Source: Bacteroides sp.
GTDB lineage: Bacteria; Bacteroidota; Bacteroidia; Bacteroidales; P3
Assembly: GCA_023662825.1 (NCBI GenBank)
Contig: JAMPIH010000003.1
Location: forward strand, 123,120 to 187,119
Length of the DNA: 64,000 nt
Reading direction: 5' to 3'
A model generated the notes under the pieces. The model had not been told where the DNA came from, ran no database searches, and saw only the letters and a list, made by a program, of their open reading frames with translations. Of the stretch, positions 38,357-48,208 are shown in pieces. The translations under genes and the position numbers were made by a program. Every line of letters starts with the position of its first letter. Positions within the stretch are counted from its first letter, which is position 1.

Positions 38357-38854
38357 ATGCCTGATTTTAAACTGAGTCTAGACGATTTCGAGATAGAGTC
38401 GGACGAGTTGCTGGCCATCGCCATCCATTCGCCCGGCTCTCCTTATTATAGGCTGGCGCATTCCCTCAATAAAAAACTGAAGTGGAATCTCGTCAATATC
38501 AAGATTGCCTTCCAGCCTCCGGAAAGTCCGTTGTGTTCCTTGAATGTGTTGAGCCACACGGATAACGTGAACCGCGTGCAGTACCTGTTGGTGGAAAACC
38601 GTTCCGGGCAGCAGGTCTGGATGCCCAAGATGCCCGATGTAGATTATTGGTTGGTGATTACGGGTGCCGGTCTGGAATTTTTAGATACGAATACTTTCCT
38701 GAACATTCTATCGGAAACGGAAAGCATCTTCAGCGCCTCGCTCCTGCCTTTTGACAGCCTTTCGGGAAGCGGCAGGACCTCTCCCCTTTTCAAATACTTT
38801 CAATCCTTATACAACTTCTTGGACTATAGGGGATTTATCCGGAATTTCGATTAA
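38357..38854 (+). CDS. IPExxxVDY family protein
   Basis: 165 residues. The family is named for its core motif, present here as 'MPKMPDVDYWLVI' (about 93-105), with 'FESxxxFSLxPFDSLSGS' as a later conserved part. It is a Bacteroidota-restricted family of unknown function, often beside pyruvate kinase; that neighbour is not in this window. No signal peptide. Confidence 0.8.
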   Translation: MPDFKLSLDDFEIESDELLAIAIHSPGSPYYRLAHSLNKKLKWNLVNIKIAFQPPESPLCSLNVLSHTDNVNRVQYLLVENRSGQQVWMPKMPDVDYWLVITGAGLEFLDTNTFLNILSETESIFSASLLPFDSLSGSGRTSPLFKYFQSLYNFLDYRGFIRNFD

Positions 38855-38902
38855 CGGAAAAATCCCCCGATAGACCCATGGTGGAATTACCGCAAAAACG
38901 GT

Positions 38903-39334
38903 TTAGTTCTGCCTGTAGTTAACATCAAACCTTTTTTCTCCCAGCACCAAACCATCTTCCACACGCGTTACCTTGTAGGTAAAATAACCGGTGGCTTCGG
39001 TTACCCCCTTGGTGGTAAGCCAACCATACAGCCCCACTTCGTTATACTTCGATATGGCATCGTCAAATTCACGCACGGCTTCTCGGTCGTTCTTTTCCTT
39101 TGCCTTGCTTGTACTCGAAGCGTCGTTATCGATGCGTTCCGTTTCGTGATCCCAATCCAAAACGGTGGTAAGGTAGGTATAAGTCAAATAACCTCCTTGC
39201 ACTCCATTTTCCGTCATTTGAGTTACATCCACTTCATAACGATAGGCCGTTTCCACTTCCTTCTCGCACGAAGAAAGCAACAGCATACCGGCAATCATGG
39301 CGGCAAAGGCCACGAAAAATTTCATTCTTTTCAT
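38903..39334 (-). CDS. Lipoprotein, unknown function
   Basis: 143 residues with a lipobox signal (MKRMKFFVAFAAMIAGMLLLSSC). The mature part has an anti-parallel beta appearance ending 'YKVTRVEDGLVLGEKRFDVNY'. The family is not recognised. It is the last gene of the minus-strand run from the barrel-like genes and sits 18 bases after the PduO gene. Confidence 0.65.
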   Translation of the reverse strand: MKRMKFFVAFAAMIAGMLLLSSCEKEVETAYRYEVDVTQMTENGVQGGYLTYTYLTTVLDWDHETERIDNDASSTSKAKEKNDREAVREFDDAISKYNEVGLYGWLTTKGVTEATGYFTYKVTRVEDGLVLGEKRFDVNYRQN

Positions 39335-39352
39335 TTTTTTACTTTTTACAGA

Positions 39353-39907
39353 TTAATATAAAATGTCTTCCTTTTGCTCTTTATGGTTAAGGTAACGGGC
39401 CTTTACGAACAGGTAATCCGACAGGCGGTTGATATACGCCCTCGCCAGCGCCTCCCTGCCCGCCTCGGCCTGCGGAACGCCCTGAAAACCTGCCATCCTG
39501 CGTTCGCAACGGCGGCAAACGGTACGGGCCACATGCGCCTGTGCCGCAGCCAAGCCCCCTCCCGGCAAAATAAAGCTTTTCAGCGGAGAAATGCAAGTTT
39601 CCATCGTATCGATAGCCGCCTCTAAGCTAGCTATATCTTCTTCGTTTACAAAAGGTAACGAAAATCCCTTACCCGCTGAAAAATCGAACGAATAAAAGCT
39701 TCCTATACCGAAAAGACAACGCTGTATGTCTTGCAGAAAGGCGGTCTCTTCGGGCGAATGCACGGGACAGGCGGCCAACAAGCCGATATGGGAGTTAAGC
39801 TCGTCTATCGTGCCGTAAACCTCCACCTGCGCATCGCATTTATCGACCCTGCGGCCGCCGATGAGCGAGGTGGTACCCTTGTCGCCGCCTTTGGTGTAAA
39901 TCTTCAT
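39353..39907 (-). CDS. PduO-type ATP:cob(I)alamin adenosyltransferase
   Basis: 184 residues. Makes adenosylcobalamin from cob(I)alamin and ATP. Signatures: the N-terminal ATP loop 'YTKGGDKGTTSLIGGRRVDK' and 'YGTIDELNSHIGL', then 'ILPGGGLAAAQAHVARTVCRRCER' and 'RLSDYLFVKARYLN'. The product is the cofactor of NrdJ, encoded 15 kb away. It lies 3 bases after the S9 peptidase gene. Confidence 0.94.
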   Translation of the reverse strand: MKIYTKGGDKGTTSLIGGRRVDKCDAQVEVYGTIDELNSHIGLLAACPVHSPEETAFLQDIQRCLFGIGSFYSFDFSAGKGFSLPFVNEEDIASLEAAIDTMETCISPLKSFILPGGGLAAAQAHVARTVCRRCERRMAGFQGVPQAEAGREALARAYINRLSDYLFVKARYLNHKEQKEDILY

Positions 39908-39910
39908 GGC

Positions 39911-42595
39911 CTACATCTTTTTGGCGGGATAGAGCGCTTCCCACCACTGCGGTTTTTCCTTGAGGTATTTCCCGAACCAGGCCAGGATGGTCTTTTCCCA
40001 GTCCACGCGCTTGGCGTAATCCACAATGCCGTGGTCTTCGCCGGCCACGGTAACCATGGCCACTTCCCTGCCCAGGAGCCGCAGCGCCTTGTACATCTGG
40101 TAGCTCTCGCCGATGGGCACGTTCACGTCGGAGGTTCCATGCAGCAACAGGAGCGGCGTATGCACCTTGTCGGCGTTGAAGAGCGGGCTCTGGTCCACGA
40201 AAATATCCTTGCGGTTCCACGGGAAAGAGAACGAATTGGCGCCCGCCCCGTACAGATAGCCCCAGTAGCCTTCACCCCAATAGGAAGAAATGGAGCTGAT
40301 GCCGGCGTGGGAGACGGCGGCGGCGAACAGATCGGTGCGCGTTACCAGGAGCTGGGTCATGAAGCCGCCGTAGGAGGCGCCGATACAGCCCAATTTGGTG
40401 GAATCCACAAAGGCGTGTTCGCGGCAGAAACGGCGTACCCCCGTAATGATTTCATCGGCCACGGTAATGCCCCAGTTGTTTACGTGCGCGGCCGAAAAGT
40501 CGCGGTCGTAGCCGATGGCGCCCGAAGGCTGCAACACCAAAACCACATAGCCGTTGGAGGCCCACACGCTCTTGGGATAGCGCATCGAGAGGGCACGCGG
40601 CGTGGGCGTGGTACCCGAGTAATAATAGACAATGCAGGGATATTGTTTGGAAGCGTCGAAATCGGGCGGCAGGTAATACACCGCCTCGATGGTCCTGCCG
40701 GCGGCGTTCTCGAACGTCCAGTCGTGGTGCTCGCCTATGGCCACGTCCTTGAGCTGCGCACCCTGGGGATCGGCCACCAGCCAAAGGTTCTTACCCTCCT
40801 TGGCCGAGGCGAAATCGTTCTTGGCCGCGCTGCCCTTTGCCAGGTAGGCGCGGAAAGGCTTGTCGATGCTGCTGCCGGTATAGAGCAGGGCGTTGTCGCA
40901 GACGTCGAAACCGTTCACCACATCGGTCTTGGCCGGAATCTGCCGGAATTTTTTGTCGGAAAGACGGTAGGCGTAGAGGTTCACCCGGTCGTGGTCGTCG
41001 GCGTAGAAATAGATGCAGTCGGCCGCGGCCCACTTTCCCGATTGCAGGGAGGGGCCGAAACCGCCCGTAATCAGTTCGGCTTTCTTAGAGGCGATGTCGA
41101 AAATAAAGGCGTTCACCTCGTAGTCATTGGTAATGAAGCAATCCTCGCAAGGCACGCTGACCCCGGGCGTGTGGGGGTCGGCGAACATCTGTTCCGAACC
41201 CGTCACCAACAGCCGCCCGGCATCGGGCGAGAAGCTCGCGCTACCGGGGAAATAAGTCCGGTAAAGCAGTTCGGCACGCATATCCTGCAAGTCCATGCGG
41301 TACACGTTCTGACGCATGTACTGACGCATGGAATCGGCCACGTCGTCGGTGGAGAAAAGCAGGTAGCGGCCGTCTTGCGAGATATCCATGAGCGATGCCG
41401 AATGATAGCCGTAGGTAAGGGGGACGCGGCTGCCCGAAGCCAAATCCAATTTGCTGAGCGCCGTGCGGGTGCGGTAATACGGCCACTGGTCCATGGGGTT
41501 CTCCATATGCTTCAGGCCGTTTTCGGGCGTCTTGCCCGTGGTGGCCACGTGCAAAATCATGTATTTTCCCTGCGGATCCCACGAGAAACCCTGCAGGTCT
41601 TCGGTGGTTTCATACACCATGCGTGCCGGCGAGCCCAGAAAACCCGCATAAATGCGGTGATGGCTGCCGCTCTTACGCATATAGGCGTATTGATCCGTCT
41701 TTTCGGCGAAGTCCAGTCCGGAAACACCTTCCAGTTCCATCACGGGCTGTATCATTTCCTGCGGATTGAGGTCGGAGGTGCGGTAGATGCGGTGCACCGA
41801 AGCATACTTTTTCTGCTTGGGAACGGCGTAGTTGAAGCTCAGCTTGAAGTATTTGCCGCTGGCCGAGAGCCGGGGCGCATATACCGAGGTGGCGTGCAGA
41901 TAGTGGTAGAGCCCGTAGGTTTCCTCCACGTCGGCACCCAGGCGCAGGCCGGATTCCCCGGACGTAAGGCTGAGCGACAGGGCGGTATTCTGTTCCTTGC
42001 CCGTATAAAGCGCCTTGAGCACGAACACATGGTGGCCGGGTTCAATCTTGAGGCTGGCCGTCTTGGGCTGCGGAACAAGGGTGTCCTGCGCCACGGGCTG
42101 GCTCATGACCTCCACTCCGTCCATATAGAGCTTGAACGCGGGCGAGAAGGCCACTTTAAGCGTAGCCTTGGCATAGTCGGCGGCATGCAGGTAAAAGCCG
42201 TCCAGCACCCAGGCGTAATGCGTGGAATCCAGAAGCGGCAGGCTCAGCTGAAAACCGGCACCCCGTTTCTGCCATGCCTGGGGCTTGCCCTGCCACGAAA
42301 AGCGGTCTCCCGCATGCGGACGGGCATCGGAGGCACATTCCCTGTCGAAGAAAGCGTAGTCGAACAGCAGGTCGGTGCCGAAAGCCTTTCCGTTGATGTC
42401 CGCCTCGTTGTGGAACAAAGGCAGGTCGAACGCCAGCGGCCCCAATTGCAGATAGTTTTCCAGACGGTATTCCGTTTCGTTGTCGTTGGCGGCATACGCC
42501 TGAACACCGCATGCCAGCACGCACAGCACCGGCAAGAAACACGCAAAGACACCCTTGCGAGGTGCCTTTGCGCGATGATTCGTAAATCGTATCAT
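39911..42595 (-). CDS. S9 family prolyl oligopeptidase-type serine peptidase
   Basis: 894 residues, exported: the signal peptide ends near 'GVQAYAAN'. A long N-terminal beta-propeller region (about 30-620) is followed by an alpha/beta-hydrolase domain (about 640-894). The catalytic Ser is in 'GASYGGFMTQL' (about 740), Asp in 'LHGTSDVNVPIGES' (about 826) and His in 'AGEDHGIVDYA' (about 855). A DPP-IV-like peptidase role in the envelope is expected; substrate unknown. Ten bases after the PorE-like gene. Confidence 0.9.
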   Translation of the reverse strand: MIRFTNHRAKAPRKGVFACFLPVLCVLACGVQAYAANDNETEYRLENYLQLGPLAFDLPLFHNEADINGKAFGTDLLFDYAFFDRECASDARPHAGDRFSWQGKPQAWQKRGAGFQLSLPLLDSTHYAWVLDGFYLHAADYAKATLKVAFSPAFKLYMDGVEVMSQPVAQDTLVPQPKTASLKIEPGHHVFVLKALYTGKEQNTALSLSLTSGESGLRLGADVEETYGLYHYLHATSVYAPRLSASGKYFKLSFNYAVPKQKKYASVHRIYRTSDLNPQEMIQPVMELEGVSGLDFAEKTDQYAYMRKSGSHHRIYAGFLGSPARMVYETTEDLQGFSWDPQGKYMILHVATTGKTPENGLKHMENPMDQWPYYRTRTALSKLDLASGSRVPLTYGYHSASLMDISQDGRYLLFSTDDVADSMRQYMRQNVYRMDLQDMRAELLYRTYFPGSASFSPDAGRLLVTGSEQMFADPHTPGVSVPCEDCFITNDYEVNAFIFDIASKKAELITGGFGPSLQSGKWAAADCIYFYADDHDRVNLYAYRLSDKKFRQIPAKTDVVNGFDVCDNALLYTGSSIDKPFRAYLAKGSAAKNDFASAKEGKNLWLVADPQGAQLKDVAIGEHHDWTFENAAGRTIEAVYYLPPDFDASKQYPCIVYYYSGTTPTPRALSMRYPKSVWASNGYVVLVLQPSGAIGYDRDFSAAHVNNWGITVADEIITGVRRFCREHAFVDSTKLGCIGASYGGFMTQLLVTRTDLFAAAVSHAGISSISSYWGEGYWGYLYGAGANSFSFPWNRKDIFVDQSPLFNADKVHTPLLLLHGTSDVNVPIGESYQMYKALRLLGREVAMVTVAGEDHGIVDYAKRVDWEKTILAWFGKYLKEKPQWWEALYPAKKM

Positions 42596-42605
42596 GGTTG
42601 AATGT

Positions 42606-45029
42606 TTATTCGGTAGGAGCGTCGGAAGGTTCCGCCGGTTGCTCGGGCGCCGGCTCGGAAGCGGGTTCCGCCGGCGATTCCACCTGCGGTTGGGCGTTCG
42701 AGCCCTCGTTCATGATGATGCCTTCCGGATTATCGGGATTGGAAGGCTCCACGCTGATCTGCTGCTTGGGCTGACGGCGCGAACCCGAAGGCTCTTCCAT
42801 ATTGTTCTCGATAATCTTGAACTCGGTGCGGCGGTTCAACGCACGGCCTTCCTCGGTGTCGTTGGTGGCGATGGGCTGCGACAGACCGTAACCGATAAAG
42901 GTGAGGCGGTCTATGCCGATGCCGCGGGCAACCAGGTAATCGACCACCGACTTGGCACGGCGTTCCGACAGGCCTTGGTTATACGAGGCCGAACCCTTGT
43001 TGTCGGTGTGTCCCGAGATCTCGATCTTGATGGTGGGGACATCCACCAGCAGCTTATACAGACGGTCAAGTTCCACATACGACTGCGGGAGCAGGGTGGC
43101 CTTGTCGAATTCGTAGAAGATGTTGCGCAACACCACGCGGCTGCCCACCGAAACGTTCTTGAGCGGGAATTCCTTATACACTTCCTGATATTCGGAAATG
43201 GCGGGGATGTCGAAGTTCTCGGAATGGAACAGATAGCCGTCGCGGCGCACCGTGATGGCGTAGTTGTGTCCTGCCGGCAGCTGGATCATGAAACGGCCCG
43301 TGCGCGGGTTGGACTTGAACACGGCGATTTCCTGCTGCAGGTCGTTGTCCACCATCACCACGTCCGCACCGAGCGGATCCTTGGTGTAGTCGTCATACAC
43401 GAACCCTTTCAACAGGGTGATCGGGGTAATCTGGATTTCGGCCGCCGCTTCGGAAACCGATTCGCTCACGGGTTTGGTGATATAGGCGATCAACTGGTCT
43501 TCCGACTGGGTGATGACCCCTTTTTCCTCGCCCATATAGGTAATCTTGTACAGGTCGTAGCCGCCCACGCTCTCGCCCATGCGTTCGGAAGCGTAATAGG
43601 CGGTCTTGCCCGTGGCCGAATGGCGGTAGAAAGCATCGTTTTCCACCGTATTGATAGGCCAGCCCAGGTTCTTGGGCTCATCCCAGGAAGTGTCGTTGTT
43701 CTTTTTCTGCGCGTAGAAGATGTCCAGACCGCCCATCGTCTGATGACCGTTGGAAGCAAAGAACATACTGTTGCCGTCGGCCACGATAAACGGAGAGATC
43801 TCGTCTTTGGGCGTGTTGATGTCGGGCCCGAGGTTGATGGGTTCACCCCAGCCGCCGTCTCCGGTGGAGTCCTTCTTCATCATCCAGATGTCGAAACCGC
43901 CGTAACCGCCTTCACGGTCGCTGGCGAAATAGGCCACCCGGCCGTCGAAGGTAAAGGAAATGGACTGTTCCTGCGAAACGCGGGTGCCCGTTTCTTTCGA
44001 CTCTTCCTTACGTTTGGGTTTCTGCCAGCCGGTGGTGTCGAACTGGGCGGTAAAGATCTCGCCCTGACGCTTGGCGCCGCGATACACGTAGAACATCGAT
44101 TCGTCGGGAGCCATGCCCGAAGTGGCGTCGTGCCCCTTGGTGTTAACCGGCTCGCCGGCATTGTACACGTGCCAGATCGTATCCACGATCGAGTCGCGGT
44201 AGGCGTAATAGATGTCTTCGAAAGACAGGCCCGAATACACATCCACGTCTTCGGTCACGGCACCGGGACGCAGGGAGGTGAAGTAAATCATCTCCTCGTC
44301 GGCACTTACCAGCGGGGCGTATTCAGGATAAGGCGAATTGAAGGTGATGCCGAGGTTGTCCACGAACAGACGTCCCGGCTTCTTCATCTTGATCTGGGCG
44401 TATTTGCATTCCTTGATGCGTTGCAGGCAGCGGTCCACCGCCATGGTGTCCAGACCCGGCTTGCGCAGGCATTGCTCGAACAGCATGATGGCCGAATCCA
44501 GCTTGTAGCGCGACACATACAGGCGGGCCAGATCGTAGCGGGCCTCGTAGTTGCCCGAATCGATGGCCAGGGCCTTGCGCAGGTAAGGCTCGGCTTCCCA
44601 GCGGGTCATCGTGGAAACCGTGTTGCAGTGACCCAGCATCACATTCAGCAGCAGGTTGTCGGGATTCACCTCATAGGCCTGCAGGAGATAAGGCGTGGCT
44701 TCCACACGGCGCGCCTGGCGGAACAGTTCCAAGCCGGTCTTGTAGCTTTTCTTGGCCGTGCGGTAGGTCTTGCCGTCAACCGACGAGAGGGCGGCGCGCG
44801 TAAAGGGTGTCCCCACCAACTCGTAGGCGCGCTGGGCCTCGGTAAGTTCCCAAGGCCTCTTTACCGACTTCACCGGCTTGTTCGTGGGATTTTCTTTCTC
44901 TTTCTTGGGCAGCACCCCGAAATTGTCGGGCAGCGTGGTGGGATTCGCGTTTACCGATACACCCCCAAGCATCAAGGCCGCCAAAAGAACGGCCACACAT
45001 CTGGATATTTTAAAACAAACGGATTTCAT
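42606..45029 (-). CDS. PorE-like OmpA-family envelope protein (TPR, propeller, CRD, OmpA)
   Basis: 807 residues with an N-terminal signal (MKSVCFKISRCVAVLLAALMLGGVSVNA). TPR-like helices run about 90-210. A PD40/WD40-like propeller occupies about 235-510 ('YPEYAPLVSADEEMIYFTS', 'GYGGFDIW', 'GGLDIFYA'). A carboxypeptidase-regulatory-like domain is at about 540-620, and an OmpA C-terminal peptidoglycan-binding domain at about 628-740 ('FDKATLLPQSYVELDRL', 'ISGHTDNKGSASYNQGLSERRA'). A Pro/Glu-rich tail ends it. The same domain order is known for T9SS PorE of Porphyromonas. It is preceded by the TPR protein gene. Confidence 0.82.
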   Translation of the reverse strand: MKSVCFKISRCVAVLLAALMLGGVSVNANPTTLPDNFGVLPKKEKENPTNKPVKSVKRPWELTEAQRAYELVGTPFTRAALSSVDGKTYRTAKKSYKTGLELFRQARRVEATPYLLQAYEVNPDNLLLNVMLGHCNTVSTMTRWEAEPYLRKALAIDSGNYEARYDLARLYVSRYKLDSAIMLFEQCLRKPGLDTMAVDRCLQRIKECKYAQIKMKKPGRLFVDNLGITFNSPYPEYAPLVSADEEMIYFTSLRPGAVTEDVDVYSGLSFEDIYYAYRDSIVDTIWHVYNAGEPVNTKGHDATSGMAPDESMFYVYRGAKRQGEIFTAQFDTTGWQKPKRKEESKETGTRVSQEQSISFTFDGRVAYFASDREGGYGGFDIWMMKKDSTGDGGWGEPINLGPDINTPKDEISPFIVADGNSMFFASNGHQTMGGLDIFYAQKKNNDTSWDEPKNLGWPINTVENDAFYRHSATGKTAYYASERMGESVGGYDLYKITYMGEEKGVITQSEDQLIAYITKPVSESVSEAAAEIQITPITLLKGFVYDDYTKDPLGADVVMVDNDLQQEIAVFKSNPRTGRFMIQLPAGHNYAITVRRDGYLFHSENFDIPAISEYQEVYKEFPLKNVSVGSRVVLRNIFYEFDKATLLPQSYVELDRLYKLLVDVPTIKIEISGHTDNKGSASYNQGLSERRAKSVVDYLVARGIGIDRLTFIGYGLSQPIATNDTEEGRALNRRTEFKIIENNMEEPSGSRRQPKQQISVEPSNPDNPEGIIMNEGSNAQPQVESPAEPASEPAPEQPAEPSDAPTE

Positions 45030-45041
45030 GATCTGCAGGTT

Positions 45042-46175
45042 TTATCGGTTTTCTCTTTTTTCGATTTTGGTGCATTGCATCTTGGAATAGCGCTGCGCCT
45101 TTTCGTTACCTAATTCGGCGGCCTTCGACCAGTCTTCGCAGGCACCGGCGGCATCGCGCGTCATTTCGCGGAAATTGCCCCGGTTCAGGTAGGCGGCTGC
45201 ATTCTTGGGCATCAGCTCAACGGCCTTGTTGCCGTTCTCCAGGGCCTTTTCGTATTCGAACAGCTTGTAGTAGGCACAGCCCCGGTTCATGTAGGCATAG
45301 GCATACTGCGGGTTCAGCTGCAGGCAGGTGTCGAAATCGGCGATCGCCCTTTCGTACTGCGCCATATCGTAGTAGGTAAGCCCCCGCAGGTTGTAGGTGC
45401 GGTAGTTCTTGGGGTCTTTCTGAATGGAACGGGTATATACCAACAAGGCCGTGTCGTAGTCTTTGGCGCGGCGCAGGGCACTGCCCCAGTTGTTGTACAT
45501 GAACATATCGTTCTGGTTCAGCGTGCAGGCCTTGCGGTAATCGGCAGAGGCTTCCGCGTACTTGCCCAGCTGGCGCTTGGCGCTGCCCCGGTCGTTGTAG
45601 GCGTAGGCGTACTTGGGGTCGGCGGCGATGGCCTTGTCGTAGTCGGCCACGGCTTTCTCGTACTCGCCGTTCTCGAAATACAGCCCGCCGCGGTAGTAGG
45701 CCGCCTGCGCGTGCGATCCGTTTAGCGACAGTGCCTTGGTGTAGCTGTCCATGGCGTCCTCGCGCTTGTTGTTCTGATAGAAGCACTGCCCCAGGCCGAA
45801 ATAGGCGTCTGCCGTAGGCTCGATCGAAATGGAGGTGTTGAAGTCTTCGATGGCCGACTCGAACTCGCCCTGCTGCCACTTGATGTTGGCGCGGTTGGTA
45901 TAGGCCTCGGCGTAGTCGGGCTTATATTCGATGGCCTCGTTGAATTTGAGCAGGGCGTTCTCGAAATCGCCCATTTCCATGAATTCGACCCCGGCGTTGT
46001 AGGCCTTCTTCTCCAACTGTTCGTCGATGGTGCTGGCTTTGATAACCTCGTCTTCAGCGGCTGCCTCTTGCGGCGGAGTCTGCGACAAGGGATCTTCAAT
46101 CGGTCCCACTTGCGCATGCAGCATGGCGGTTGTTCCCAACACGGCCATCAGTGTAATCAAACCAAAAGATTTCAT
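45042..46175 (-). CDS. Tetratricopeptide repeat protein, exported
   Basis: 377 residues with a signal peptide (MKSFGLITLMAVLGTTAMLHA). Residues about 48-355 are about nine TPR repeats with the usual pattern ('AYNAGVEFMEMGDFENALLKF', 'AYYRGGLYFENGEYEKAVADY', 'AYNDRGSAKRQLGKYAEASADY'). It probably acts as a periplasmic scaffold; its position 12 bases upstream of the PorE-like gene suggests they work together. No further domain. Confidence 0.82.
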   Translation of the reverse strand: MKSFGLITLMAVLGTTAMLHAQVGPIEDPLSQTPPQEAAAEDEVIKASTIDEQLEKKAYNAGVEFMEMGDFENALLKFNEAIEYKPDYAEAYTNRANIKWQQGEFESAIEDFNTSISIEPTADAYFGLGQCFYQNNKREDAMDSYTKALSLNGSHAQAAYYRGGLYFENGEYEKAVADYDKAIAADPKYAYAYNDRGSAKRQLGKYAEASADYRKACTLNQNDMFMYNNWGSALRRAKDYDTALLVYTRSIQKDPKNYRTYNLRGLTYYDMAQYERAIADFDTCLQLNPQYAYAYMNRGCAYYKLFEYEKALENGNKAVELMPKNAAAYLNRGNFREMTRDAAGACEDWSKAAELGNEKAQRYSKMQCTKIEKRENR

Positions 46176-46219
46176 ATCAAAAGTTCTTTTTTATCACTTA
46201 AACTCGTCCGGTTCAAAAT

Positions 46220-47452
46220 TTACGCCCGGACCACTACCGGAAAATCGCTGTCGAAACGCAACTGCGGAATGGGTTCCATCACGTAACTCAGGAAATCGCG
46301 GTAGGCGTCGGTAACGTTAAAGGTGTTCTTGTCGTAATAGACGTCGGGCAGGGGGATGTTGCCGATGGAGCCCATGTCGATGGAGGAGGTGTTGAACTCT
46401 TCCAGCTCGTTGTAGCGGACCACCTTGTTGAGCACCGGCATCTGGCCGTAGGCGTTGCGCAACAGCAGATCGACCACCTTGTCGGCCAAGGTGGAGGTGA
46501 GACGGCGGTCGTACTCGCGGCATTCTCCCGAACGGGCGAAGTAGCCGCTTACCTGCGCGCGGGCATCCAGCCCCAGGCGGCGGGTGATCTCGCCGGCCAC
46601 CACCCCGCTCACGCCGCCCAGACGGGCGTGTCCGTATTCGTCTTTCTCGGAACTGGCGTACACCACATCGGTCTTTCCGGTGGTTTCGTCGTACCAGCGC
46701 ACGCCTTCCGAAACGGCGATGATCAGGCAGCGGTTCTTGTTGCGCATATACATTTCCTTGACGCGCTCGAAGAAGAATTCCTTGCGTTCGGCCGTCATCG
46801 GGCATTCGGGAACCAGCACCATGTCGGCGCCCCCATAGACGGAAGTGGCGGTGAGCCAGCCGGCGTCGCGCCCCATCACTTCCATCACCATCACGCGCTG
46901 GTGCGATTCGGTAGTGGTGCGCAGCATGCTCGTGAGACGGGCCACCGTGCGCGCCGCCGAGGGAAAACCGGGGCAGATGACCGCCTCGATATCCTGCCCG
47001 TTGTAACGGTGCATGGTGCGGGTGCGCAGGTCGTTGTCGATCGTCTTGGGGAATCCGATTACCGGAATGCCTTCCTTTTCGTAGAGTTTCTTGGCCGCGC
47101 CGTTGGTGTCGTCGCCGCCTATGGTAACCAGAACGTCTATCTTATAGCGCTCCAGATTCTTGAGGATCTGCGCCACGCGGTCCTCGCCCTCTTTGGAAGA
47201 GAACGGATTGGTGCGGCTGGAACGCAAGGCCGTTCCGCCATAAAGCCCGTTGTACGGCTGGCAGGTAAGGTCAACCACCTGTCCGTCGCCCAAAAGCCCT
47301 TTCCAGCCCTGCTTGATGCCGTAAACCTTATATCCCAACACAGAGGCCCGGTTACGCACGCATTCGATGCTCGAATTGATGGCGGGCGTATCGCCCCCAC
47401 CCGAAAGTATGGCCAGAGTTTTGCCATGAAAAAGCTTGTGATCCAACCCCAT
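46220..47452 (-). CDS. 6-phosphofructokinase with PPi-type active-site residues
   Basis: 410 residues of the PfkA fold. Phosphoryl-donor loop 'ILSGGGDTPAINSSIE' (15-30), 'IGGDDTNGAAKKL' (111-123), 'FPKTIDNDL' (134-142), and sugar-site 'VMEVMGRDAGWL'. At the two positions that separate donors, an Asp follows GGD (ATP enzymes have Gly) and Lys precedes TIDND (ATP enzymes have Gly). Both match pyrophosphate-dependent PFK. The reversible PPi reaction is therefore likely, though mixed donors occur. Confidence 0.93.
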   Translation of the reverse strand: MGLDHKLFHGKTLAILSGGGDTPAINSSIECVRNRASVLGYKVYGIKQGWKGLLGDGQVVDLTCQPYNGLYGGTALRSSRTNPFSSKEGEDRVAQILKNLERYKIDVLVTIGGDDTNGAAKKLYEKEGIPVIGFPKTIDNDLRTRTMHRYNGQDIEAVICPGFPSAARTVARLTSMLRTTTESHQRVMVMEVMGRDAGWLTATSVYGGADMVLVPECPMTAERKEFFFERVKEMYMRNKNRCLIIAVSEGVRWYDETTGKTDVVYASSEKDEYGHARLGGVSGVVAGEITRRLGLDARAQVSGYFARSGECREYDRRLTSTLADKVVDLLLRNAYGQMPVLNKVVRYNELEEFNTSSIDMGSIGNIPLPDVYYDKNTFNVTDAYRDFLSYVMEPIPQLRFDSDFPVVVRA

Positions 47453-47560
47453 TGTGTCGTGTTTTTAATTCTTATACAATCAATTACGAAAACCCCAACT
47501 TCCATCGCAGAGGGCAACGGGAGCGGTATTTTCAAACTTGTAAAATTAGCTAAAAATCTA

Positions 47561-48202
47561 TCAATTGCCAAACATCAGCCCGATACGGACCCCCGCCTGC
47601 ATGAACAGGCCTCTGAAATGATACTGCCAGGGCTTTACATCGCCCTCTTCCACGATACGCCGGGATTCGTCGTTACCGTAGCTGTTGAACGAGTGGCGGA
47701 AGGCCGCCCCCACATAGAAATCCATCAAGGCGCCCGGCCACAGCCTGAACGAGTAGCCTATCTGCACCTGCCCTCCGAAACGGAAGGAATTCACATGGTA
47801 GAAATCGTAATAGTCGTCGCCGTCCCTGCCGTCGTAATCGCGTATGATATTGTAGTCGAAATCAAGGCCGGAAGCCACGTAGAAACCGCGTGAGGAAGAA
47901 TTCTTTACGTAATAGCGCAGGTTGGCCTCCAGGCAGAACCCGTCGGTCTTGATGTCGCCGTTCTTGCGCTTGCAGTTATACTGGGGCGCCAACTGAAGCC
48001 AGAGGCGGTCTTTGAGCCGGCAGTCGAAATCCACGCGGAAACCGTTGAACGCCAAGGGCACCGGCACCAGGCTCACCATAAACCTCTCGCCGTACATATC
48101 CTGCAGGTTGCCCACACGCTGAAAGCGGTTCTGCCCCTTGGCGGGAAGCAGCAGGCAGAGCGCCGTGCCGAGAAGTACGAGTATGTTCAATTGCCGCTTC
48201 AT
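47561..48202 (-). CDS. Outer-membrane beta-barrel-like protein
   Basis: 213 residues with a signal peptide (MKRQLNILVLLGTALCLLLPAKG). Repeated amphipathic strands with Tyr/Phe fit a small outer-membrane barrel. The last residues are 'MQAGVRIGLMFGN'. Unrecognised family. It lies 6 bases downstream of a similar gene, so the two are probably paralogues or partners. Confidence 0.7.
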   Translation of the reverse strand: MKRQLNILVLLGTALCLLLPAKGQNRFQRVGNLQDMYGERFMVSLVPVPLAFNGFRVDFDCRLKDRLWLQLAPQYNCKRKNGDIKTDGFCLEANLRYYVKNSSSRGFYVASGLDFDYNIIRDYDGRDGDDYYDFYHVNSFRFGGQVQIGYSFRLWPGALMDFYVGAAFRHSFNSYGNDESRRIVEEGDVKPWQYHFRGLFMQAGVRIGLMFGN

Positions 48203-48208
48203 CCTTGC

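Noticed and set aside
39731..42601. 956-codon plus-strand open frame
   Set aside because: Antisense of the S9 peptidase gene; the long frame follows from codon bias.
42594..45113. 839-codon plus-strand open frame
   Set aside because: Antisense of the PorE-like gene; no recognisable protein features.
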